Shown in pieces: positions 57,457 through 64,000 of a DNA stretch of 64,000 nt (position 1 is its first letter; each line of letters opens with the position of its first letter). Location: assembly GCA_902363735.1 (NCBI GenBank), contig CABJBA010000007.1, positions 1 to 64,000 of the forward strand. The letters run 5' to 3'. The notes below the pieces were generated by a model that was given only the letters and a program-made list of their open reading frames with translations, ran no database searches and had not been told where the DNA came from. The stretch comes from Clostridiaceae bacterium. GTDB taxonomy: Bacteria > Bacillota > Clostridia > Lachnospirales > Lachnospiraceae. Position numbers and translations under genes: made by a program.

Positions 57457-59641
57457 CAACTCCTTCAACAATTTCATAGCCTCCATGTTCTTTTATTCGA
57501 TCTCTTACAGAGCGTTCTGATATTCCCATAGACTGCGCAAGGTCTGGAAGCGTTGGAGGATCACCAAAATTACAACTATCAACTGAGGTTTCTAAAGCTG
57601 CTTTTCTCTCTTCCTTTTTTTGCTCTTTTGGCTTACGGCTATTCATTGCTCGTTTCCAGGGAGCCTGCTCTGCCTCTGGCTGAATGTCTCCCAATACTCC
57701 GGAATGATCTAATTCATGAACCGGATAATTAAACCAAAGATTCTGCGGATCAAACTTGGAAAACTCCCTGAGAGTCCCTTCAATGCGCCATGCGGTCATT
57801 GTTTTTACTCTGGCCTTAGCAGCTTCCACTAATACCTTTAAAGCTTCAAATTGCCCTCCTGGAAGCCTGTTTTCGCAGTAATTCATGAGCTGGAAGCTAC
57901 TGCATAAATCATCCTGAGATACATCATCTTCCAACTGAACGTGCTTATCAAGGTACTGTCTGCAGGCATCACATACCGCCTTGTTTTCCTGTTGCTTCAT
58001 CAGCTCTTCGGTTGTTTCCAATTCTATGAGATCAATGAGCGCATCCGGATCCCTGGCAAACACGCCAGATCCGCTGGCCCGGTCCATGGACTTTTTCCCG
58101 CCCTGGCTTCCCTTGCTGTGATGATGACAGTAGATTACCGCCACACCAAGCTCCGTACACACTTTATCAAACTGATTACAGAAGTTAGACATCTGATCTG
58201 CGCTGTTTTCGTCTCCAGTAATGACCTTATAAATCGGGTCAATCACAATGGCTATGTAATTCTTTTTGGCGGCCCTGCGGATCAGCATGGGGGCCAGCTT
58301 GTCCATAGGTCGGGACTTTCCTCTTAAGTTCCATATATCTATATTTTTTAGGTTCCTAGGTTCCCAGCCAAGCGCCTGATACACATCCTTAAAACGATGA
58401 AGGCAGCTCGCCCGGTCAAGCTCCAGATTTACATACAGGATCTTCCCTTGGGCACAATTCCAGTTAAGCCACTTCTTACCCTCTGCTATAGCAATACACA
58501 TTTCTATCTGTAAAAACGATTTCCCCGCCTTTGAAGGACCGGCAATCAACATCTTATGCCCTTGACGGAGCATACCGTCAATCAGGGTCGGGGCCAGTTC
58601 CGGAAGATTCTCCCATACATCTTCCAGGCTTTCCGGATCCGGCAGATCATCATTAATGGACTCGATCCATTCTTTCCATTCGGCCCAGCTCTCTTTTCCG
58701 ATATTTGTATCAACGATAAACTGTTTCTGACCACCTCGCATGACTCCGGGCATTCTGGACAGCCTAGAGGGATTGCGGTTTTGGGTGTCGATAGCCAGGC
58801 CGTTCTTTTTACAAATCTCATAAAGATAGTCTACCCGCTTCCGATACTCTGGGTAGTCCACAGCGTCAACTCTTACAATGGCGTGGAGACTCTTTCCTCC
58901 ACTATGTACCAGGCAGGCAACCGGTAATTCTAGTTCCCGGATAATAGAGTGCTGCTTTTCAATCTCCATAGAGTCCGATTCCACAAGAGCATATTTAAAG
59001 TCGGTCACATTATCATTTTTAGCGTCTTTTCCGTCCATGGGGTTAAAGCGGATCCAAGCCCCGCCCTCAGAATCATAATCACCTAATACGCTACCGATAT
59101 CCCCATTGCACTGCGTCAAAAGTTCAATGAGCTGTCCAGCGGTTCGATCGTAAGACCCTTTATCTGCCGGGAGATGCTTCTCGTCTTTCTTCCAGCTTTT
59201 CATTACATAGCCGACATTCTCCCCAGCTTCAAAGAGTGTTTCCAGATATTTTATAAGTTCCCTGGCTGGATCCCACTGTCTGGGTTCGGCAACTTCTCGC
59301 CCTTCTACCCAGTTTTTATCAACCACAACTCCCTCCACAGAAATCGTGTCGTTCCAGTCAAGGGCGGTACCTGGATCATAAGGAGGCGTCCACCCCTGAT
59401 CTCTGGCATACTGGACAATGGTTCCACCTGTCACTGGAGTACCGGCCCCGTGAAAGCCCCGCCATTTCTTTTCACATTCTCCTGCATGATAGCGCCGGTC
59501 ATTCATACTCCAGCGATCCCACACCTCAACGGAACACCCTTCATGCTGCAGAGCCATGCCGACATTGACCCAGCCTTGATAATCAAGCTCTGATGGGGCT
59601 ATATGATTTAGGACCTCCATGAGGTCGTATGTACTCTCCAT
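57437..59641 (-). CDS. Phage primase-helicase (PriCT_2 / RepB-type / RepA-type ATPase)
   Basis: 734 residues. Residues about 5-85 form a PriCT_2-like domain (ELDYQGWVNVGMALQHEGCSVEVWDRWS). Residues about 180-310 resemble RepB/archaeo-eukaryotic primase (DFKYALVESDSM, VHSGGKSLHAIVRVDA, NRNPSRLSRMPGV). A RecA-like hexameric helicase domain follows, with Walker A AGPSKAGKS (367-375) and AIVIDPIYKV as Walker B. The C-terminus has a helix-turn-helix (LPDLAQSMGISERSVRDRIKEHGGYEI). It probably starts phage DNA replication. Confidence 0.85.
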   Translation of the reverse strand: MESTYDLMEVLNHIAPSELDYQGWVNVGMALQHEGCSVEVWDRWSMNDRRYHAGECEKKWRGFHGAGTPVTGGTIVQYARDQGWTPPYDPGTALDWNDTISVEGVVVDKNWVEGREVAEPRQWDPARELIKYLETLFEAGENVGYVMKSWKKDEKHLPADKGSYDRTAGQLIELLTQCNGDIGSVLGDYDSEGGAWIRFNPMDGKDAKNDNVTDFKYALVESDSMEIEKQHSIIRELELPVACLVHSGGKSLHAIVRVDAVDYPEYRKRVDYLYEICKKNGLAIDTQNRNPSRLSRMPGVMRGGQKQFIVDTNIGKESWAEWKEWIESINDDLPDPESLEDVWENLPELAPTLIDGMLRQGHKMLIAGPSKAGKSFLQIEMCIAIAEGKKWLNWNCAQGKILYVNLELDRASCLHRFKDVYQALGWEPRNLKNIDIWNLRGKSRPMDKLAPMLIRRAAKKNYIAIVIDPIYKVITGDENSADQMSNFCNQFDKVCTELGVAVIYCHHHSKGSQGGKKSMDRASGSGVFARDPDALIDLIELETTEELMKQQENKAVCDACRQYLDKHVQLEDDVSQDDLCSSFQLMNYCENRLPGGQFEALKVLVEAAKARVKTMTAWRIEGTLREFSKFDPQNLWFNYPVHELDHSGVLGDIQPEAEQAPWKRAMNSRKPKEQKKEERKAALETSVDSCNFGDPPTLPDLAQSMGISERSVRDRIKEHGGYEIVEGVVRKKTE

Positions 59642-59654
59642 GTATCAAGTCTCC

Positions 59655-61238
59655 TTATTCCGGTCTGTATTCTTGCGGATTGACACCTGCAGGGGCACCC
59701 CGCCACCCCGCCGCAGCAATGCGGTCTACCATGTTCTTGGCTGAATCAAAATTCCATATTCCAACATGCTGGAATCCGTACTTTTCCAGGCAGCGGATCT
59801 GCTTTGGTGTACTTAATCCATCTTCCTGACGTTTATGCAAACGGTCCAGGATTAAACTGGCCTTTCCTGCATTGTCTATCTCATCAGGCAAAATGCCCCG
59901 TTTTTCCAGTTCTTTCTTTTGGCTGTCAGAAGGAGGTGCTATTTCCCAACCAAATGCTGGTACATAGCCGGATAAATCTTCCGCCTGAATGCTCATTTCA
60001 AATTGCAGCGGATCCACCAGCTTTTTCTTTCGTTTTCTCATTTCTGCCAGCTTCTTTGCCAGTGCTTCTTCCCTTTGAGCAACAACATCTTCGGCTGCTT
60101 GTTTCTCCGCTTCCTCAATATCAACGGGACAACCGGCATTTTCGATATTCTCGGTCATCTTCCGGGCTACTTCCTCATCCTGACAGATCAGACTGGCCGG
60201 GTGGCAAAGCTCATGCCGTTCCGTGTGCCAGAGAAAGTCTAATAAAAGCAAGTGGTCTTTCCCTGGAAATAAACGGGTACCGCGCCCTACCATCTGGCTG
60301 TAAAGGCTGCGCACCTTTGTAGGCCGCAGGACCACGATGCAGTCCACACTTGGACAGTCCCAACCTTCCGTAAGGAGCATAGAATTGCATAGGACGTTAT
60401 AATTTCCCCGGTCATAGGCCTCTAAGACCTCTGCCCGGTCTTTACTGTCCCCGTTTACCTCTGCAGCCTTAAATCCCTTTTCATTTAAAATATCCCGAAA
60501 CTTCTGGCTTGTCTTTACTAAAGGAAGGAACACAACCGTTTTTCGCTCTTTGCAGTATTTTTCCATCTCCTCTGCAATCTGATAGAGGTATGGATCCAGG
60601 GCCGTTGCAATATCCCCGGATTTAAAATCTCCTGACTGCATACCCACACCCGATAAGTCAAGCTGCAGGGGAAGAGTCAAGGCTTTAATCGGGGATAAAA
60701 AGCCGGCCTTGATCGCCTTTGGGAGCGTATACTCATAGGCCAAGCTGTCAAAACACTCCCCCAGGTTTCGCATGTCTCCACGATCTGGAGTTGCTGTCAC
60801 GCCCAGGATATTGGCTCCTTTGAAATAATCTAAGATCTTTTGATAACTGTCAGATAAACAATGATGAGCTTCGTCAATAATAATGGTATCAAAGTAGTCC
60901 ACCGGAAACTGCCTTAACCTCTTTTCTCTAGTTAGGCTCTGGACGGATCCGACAACGATCCGGAACCAGCTCCCCAGACAGGTTTCTTCTGCTTTTTCTG
61001 TGGCACACCCCAGGCCCGTGGCTTTCCCGATCTTGTCAGCTGCCTGTTCCAAAAGCTCCCCACGGTGAGCCATGATCAGCACCCGATTCCCACGGCGCAC
61101 GCAATCCTCTGCCACTTTAGCAAATACGATTGTTTTACCACACCCCGTAGGGAGGACTAGGAGCGTCCTTCTGACGCCCTTGTCCCATTCTTCAAAGATG
61201 GCAGCCTTTGCTTCTGACTGATAATTTCTAAGTTCCAT
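59655..61238 (-). CDS. DEAD/DEAH-box helicase (SSL2-like)
   Basis: 527 residues. Walker A LPTGCGKT (29-36), DEAHH (122-126), GVTATPDRGD as motif III, and VGRGTRLFPGKDHLLLLDF as the motif VI region make a full superfamily 2 helicase. The C-terminal 150 residues are helical. It works with DUF669 and the Sak4-like protein encoded next to it in phage replication and recombination. It starts 2 bp after DUF669. Confidence 0.9.
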   Translation of the reverse strand: MELRNYQSEAKAAIFEEWDKGVRRTLLVLPTGCGKTIVFAKVAEDCVRRGNRVLIMAHRGELLEQAADKIGKATGLGCATEKAEETCLGSWFRIVVGSVQSLTREKRLRQFPVDYFDTIIIDEAHHCLSDSYQKILDYFKGANILGVTATPDRGDMRNLGECFDSLAYEYTLPKAIKAGFLSPIKALTLPLQLDLSGVGMQSGDFKSGDIATALDPYLYQIAEEMEKYCKERKTVVFLPLVKTSQKFRDILNEKGFKAAEVNGDSKDRAEVLEAYDRGNYNVLCNSMLLTEGWDCPSVDCIVVLRPTKVRSLYSQMVGRGTRLFPGKDHLLLLDFLWHTERHELCHPASLICQDEEVARKMTENIENAGCPVDIEEAEKQAAEDVVAQREEALAKKLAEMRKRKKKLVDPLQFEMSIQAEDLSGYVPAFGWEIAPPSDSQKKELEKRGILPDEIDNAGKASLILDRLHKRQEDGLSTPKQIRCLEKYGFQHVGIWNFDSAKNMVDRIAAAGWRGAPAGVNPQEYRPE

Positions 61239-61240
61239 AG

Positions 61241-61690
61241 TTAAAACTTCCCTGCTGTAAAGCCTTTCGGCTCATATGGAAGATACCGCTTCACATGGTT
61301 AAACTTTTTGCTTGGATCGTCTCTGCCCGGCGTGATCTCAATGGTTGCTTTACCTTTGGCTCCCGGCGCTGCAGGCCAGTTCATTCTTACTTTGCCTTCT
61401 ACTTCCTTTTCGCCGATGCAAAGAAAGAATTCTGCAATCTTCCACTGCATTTTATCGTAAAGAAGCAGGCTTTCTGTGATCAGCGTTGTTCCCTCCACAC
61501 TATCAATCCTCAGCTTTAATACAGCTTTGTGACAAGCCGGAGATTTTTCTCCGCCCGGATGTCTTGCACGCTCAAAAGATTCCACGGTAAACTCATAGTC
61601 TCCAGGAGGGAGGAGGACAAAATTCCCACCCCCTTCTCCTTTTTCTACTTCATCGTCCCAGCCTAATTCTTTTGCTTCATAATCTGCCAT
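61241..61690 (-). CDS. DUF669 protein, SSB-like
   Basis: 149 residues. LLPPGDYEFTVESFERARH, KAVLKLRIDSVEG and FFLCIGEKEVEGKVRMNWPAAPGAKGKATIEIT are typical of DUF669, a beta-rich single-strand-binding-like family. It usually accompanies Sak4/Erf-type recombination modules, as here. Confidence 0.88.
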   Translation of the reverse strand: MADYEAKELGWDDEVEKGEGGGNFVLLPPGDYEFTVESFERARHPGGEKSPACHKAVLKLRIDSVEGTTLITESLLLYDKMQWKIAEFFLCIGEKEVEGKVRMNWPAAPGAKGKATIEITPGRDDPSKKFNHVKRYLPYEPKGFTAGKF

Positions 61691-61706
61691 TTATATATTC
61701 CTCCTC

Positions 61707-62828
61707 TTAATTAAATACCAAGCTGTCTTTTTCTTTCATTTCTTTAATCATGCCATGAACCTGATCCCAGGCCCCCACCAACACTCCAGAGATAAAGTCA
61801 GACGGATAATCGGCAACCTTCATATCTACCGGGAAGTATCCTTTTGCAGCAACAACATTCTGGATGTCCCATTCATCAATCTGATTATGGATCATCAGAT
61901 CACGAAGGGCTTTCGGGATCCTTTCATCTACCTTGACATCCGGAGGATTTACAGGTTCTGACTTTGCCTCCACCGGTGGAGCTGCTTTCTCTTCCTTTTT
62001 AGGCTCTTCTCGGCTCTGATTGACAAAACTCCCGGAGTCTTCCTGTTTCGGCTGAGTAGGTGGAGTGACCTTCTTTTCTTCCGTGGTCGGAATTCCGACC
62101 GGCGAACTTTCTATGATGTGGCGAATTGCTCCATATTCAAACGGAACTTCATCAGGAAGGCCGTACCGGTTCTTGGCATCCCAACAGGAGTGATGGGTGG
62201 TGTACATGACACGCCTGCCTCCCTGAGCTTTGTTCTTTCCTTTCTGAGCACCCTGTCCATCTACATTGACCACCATAGTCTTGTAGTTACAGAACAGGAC
62301 CATATCCGCCCATTCCTTCACCATAGGGGCTACACCCTTGCTTAATTTCATTTCCCAACGGTCATATGCCCCCAACTCATCCGGCTGCTCAAACTTCCTC
62401 ATTTTTGCATGGGCTGTAAGAATCACATTGATTCTAGCCTTTACCACATCGGTAAGGAGATTTAAAAGCTTTCCAAACTCTTCCTGAATGTATGTATAGC
62501 CTTTTCCGTAACCAAACTCCTCAATGCTGCTTTTCTGATTCTTGTTGCAAACACTGGTAATGCAGAGCATTTCTGCCCAGTCCGCAGTATCAATAATTAA
62601 TGTCTTGCAGACATTTGGCGTCTTAATTACCTCTGCAACTTGCTCTAAAATCATGGTCCAACTGCTGGGCTCAGGAAATCTTGCGACATCCATATCTTTA
62701 GTACTTCCCTCGGTATCAATAAATACCGGATCCGGGAATTGTGCAGCAAATGTTGATTTGCCGATTCCCTCGGGGCCATACGCAACAATCTTTTTCGCCC
62801 CCGGTAATTTCCCTCTGACTATCTGCAT
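61707..62828 (-). CDS. Sak4-like RecA-fold ATPase
   Basis: 373 residues. Walker A YGPEGIGKST (about 18-27), Walker B TLIIDTADWAE, and MKLSKGVAPMVKEWADMVLFCNY are typical of the AAA_24/Sak4 family of phage single-strand annealing ATPases. The C-terminal third is a Pro/Glu/Lys-rich linker plus a short domain (ALRDLMIHNQIDEWDIQNVVAAKGYFP). It partners the DUF669 protein. Its start overlaps the SMC-like gene's stop by one base. Confidence 0.88.
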   Translation of the reverse strand: MQIVRGKLPGAKKIVAYGPEGIGKSTFAAQFPDPVFIDTEGSTKDMDVARFPEPSSWTMILEQVAEVIKTPNVCKTLIIDTADWAEMLCITSVCNKNQKSSIEEFGYGKGYTYIQEEFGKLLNLLTDVVKARINVILTAHAKMRKFEQPDELGAYDRWEMKLSKGVAPMVKEWADMVLFCNYKTMVVNVDGQGAQKGKNKAQGGRRVMYTTHHSCWDAKNRYGLPDEVPFEYGAIRHIIESSPVGIPTTEEKKVTPPTQPKQEDSGSFVNQSREEPKKEEKAAPPVEAKSEPVNPPDVKVDERIPKALRDLMIHNQIDEWDIQNVVAAKGYFPVDMKVADYPSDFISGVLVGAWDQVHGMIKEMKEKDSLVFN

Positions 62829-64000
62829 TAAAATACTCCTTTCTGCCAGCCTGTTTTCTTATCTTCTATAAGCGGATGCTCTTGGCCTGCCACATATCCG
62901 TCTTCTATGACGATTGAGCACTCCTTTCCAGTACTGACCCTGGTGGCAATGGCCTGCAGACCCTCAGATTCCAACCAATCCCCAAACTCCTTAAGCACTT
63001 CCATATCCATCTGCTCCAACTTATCAAGAAGAACAAAACCGCACTCCGGATTCAACTTCCGGACAATGGCAGTGGATACTTTCAGCCGATCAGAGCCGGA
63101 CATGTTGTCCCATTGCTGGCCCTTGTAAACCAGTTCCCCATCTTTTATAGAAAGGTCTGGAAGGGGAAGCTTTGCTGTTTTAAGTAATTCACTCTTTGCA
63201 TTACGGGCATCATCAAGCTGCTTTGAGAGTTGGTCACACTGCCTGCGGTACTCCCTGGCATCGTCTTCGGCCTTTTCTTTATCAAGATTAGCCCGAACCT
63301 TCCGATTGATCTCTTCAATATCAGAAATGTTCCGTTCCAGTTCTGCTGTGGAGCGATCTTCCAAGTCCTTGGCGTTCATTCTGGCAATGGAAAGATCAGC
63401 CCGGACAGCTTCCTGCTTCTTTAACAAATCCTGAATCTGCTCCATAAGTCTCTGGTCTTCCTGTTCCAGTTGGTGGAGTCGTTCCCGTTTTCTCTGATTC
63501 TCCCCATTCTGTGCCAGAATGTCCTGCTGTCTCTTAATGAGCTCCGAAGCAGATACTAAATCCACTGGCGCATCATTATAAATTGGCTGCTCTTTGGCAT
63601 ATTTCTCTTTCTGATCGGCAATACGCCCAATGGTAAGCCGCTCGTTATACTTCTCCTGCTCCTCCCGTTCCAGAGTCAGGAGCTTGTCCCCTACCCCAAT
63701 GATCTTAAGCAGGATCTGAGCCTTTTCCTTGGAACCGGACTCCATGAACTTGGGAAGGTTCAGGGCAAACTGCTCCACAAAGTCATTAAGAAGCTGCTGG
63801 CCTCCCTTCTCTCCGTTCGGATCAGTGACCTTCAGGGCGCTGTTCTTACCCTTTCTCTCAACCACAAGACCATTGCTCATAGTTATCTTAAGGTTTGGGG
63901 GAATGACGGACTGCTTTCTCTGAGCCTGTGATGGGCGGTACTTGTCCCCGCCCAGTACCCAGGCAATGGAATCCAGTACAGAGGTTTTCCCCTGATTATT
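62828..64000 (-). CDS. SMC/SbcC-like ATPase, 5' end beyond the window
   Basis: The open frame continues past an internal ATG to the window edge, so the gene is incomplete. Just inside the edge NNQGKTSVLDSIAWVLGG is the Walker A region of an AAA_23/SMC-type ATPase. A long coiled coil follows (about 130 to 260 codons on: RQQDILAQNGENQRKRERLHQLEQEDQRLMEQIQDLL, then TAELERNISDIEEINRKVRANLDKEK). The C-terminal half-domain has the signature-like NMSGSDRLKV and Walker B CGFVLLDKLEQMD, where Lys stands in place of the usual Glu. It likely acts in phage recombination. Confidence 0.8.
   Translation of the reverse strand, partial: NNQGKTSVLDSIAWVLGGDKYRPSQAQRKQSVIPPNLKITMSNGLVVERKGKNSALKVTDPNGEKGGQQLLNDFVEQFALNLPKFMESGSKEKAQILLKIIGVGDKLLTLEREEQEKYNERLTIGRIADQKEKYAKEQPIYNDAPVDLVSASELIKRQQDILAQNGENQRKRERLHQLEQEDQRLMEQIQDLLKKQEAVRADLSIARMNAKDLEDRSTAELERNISDIEEINRKVRANLDKEKAEDDAREYRRQCDQLSKQLDDARNAKSELLKTAKLPLPDLSIKDGELVYKGQQWDNMSGSDRLKVSTAIVRKLNPECGFVLLDKLEQMDMEVLKEFGDWLESEGLQAIATRVSTGKECSIVIEDGYVAGQEHPLIEDKKTGWQKGVF

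Larger units (their letters stand above)
17340..64000. mobile_element. Contractile-tailed (PBSX/phiCD119-like) prophage, left part
   Basis: A nearly complete set of phage modules runs on the minus strand: recombination and replication, late activator, terminase, portal, capsid, sheath and tube, tape measure, baseplate, fibre, holin and amidase. Sheath and baseplate J proteins indicate a contractile tail. The left edge is placed at the truncated GH18 gene and is approximate. The right edge, integrase and lysogeny repressor must lie beyond the window. A second, 4.2-kb element is nested in it. Confidence 0.85.

Overview
The window looks like a chromosome segment of an anaerobic, low-to-moderate GC Firmicute, most likely a Lachnospiraceae-type clostridium. 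This is inferred from strong AGGAGG ribosome sites, clostridial gene families (DUF378, a MoxR / VWA-like / BspA-LRR cluster, LarE) and a contractile-tailed prophage of the type common in that group. No 16S or other taxonomic marker is present.

Layout. (1) 1-9.8 kb: a minus-strand carbohydrate operon, read rpe-like epimerase > class II aldolase (iolJ-like) > CoA-acylating semialdehyde dehydrogenase (iolA/mmsA) > 5-dehydro-2-deoxygluconokinase (iolC) > sugar ABC ATPase > permease > binding lipoprotein > iolB > terminator. A DeoR-type regulator is transcribed divergently across an intergenic dyad. The set points to uptake and breakdown of myo-inositol or a related cyclitol; iolD, iolE and iolG are not in the operon. 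(2) 9.8-16.6 kb: ordinary chromosomal genes: a small lipoprotein, a nitroreductase, a zinc-ribbon protein, a DUF378 protein, the MoxR / VWA-like / LRR trio and larE. (3) About 17.3 kb to the window end: a contractile-tailed (PBSX/phiCD119-like) prophage. Its left edge appears to lie inside a GH18 (spore germination-type) gene of which only the 3' part remains. The right end and the phage's own integrase and repressor are not in the window.

Prophage order, read along the minus strand from right to left: recombination and replication (SMC/SbcC-like ATPase, Sak4-like ATPase, DUF669, DEAD helicase, primase-helicase, RusA), a PAPS-reductase-like gene, an isolated Mrr-type endonuclease, small genes with a probable ArpU/RinA late activator, two tail-tip genes, an accessory cluster (a putative two-gene soluble/membrane pair, XRE regulator, several small membrane proteins), terminase, portal, a MuF protein with a toxin-like C-terminus followed by two small candidate immunity genes, scaffold, capsid, connectors, sheath, tube, tail chaperones with a -1 frameshift site, tape measure, baseplate, tail fibre and holin. 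The endolysin amidase follows, then a HigBA toxin-antitoxin pair. HicAB sits on the opposite strand inside the tail operon.

The most striking structure is a 4.2-kb element between holin and amidase. It carries a tyrosine integrase, an excisionase-like protein, a DUF6017-type replication protein and an XRE repressor with repeated operators. It is bounded by an 11-bp direct repeat exactly 4,200 bp apart; joining the flanks regenerates a 20-bp dyad typical of a tyrosine-recombinase core. It therefore looks like an integrative element nested in the lysis cassette of a prophage. Other leads are the MuF toxin/immunity locus, the RexAB-like pair at 49.7-51.2 kb, a type I toxin-like 42-residue peptide gene at 48.7 kb, and a structured leader with a full-length Shine-Dalgarno but no start codon ahead of the scaffold gene.
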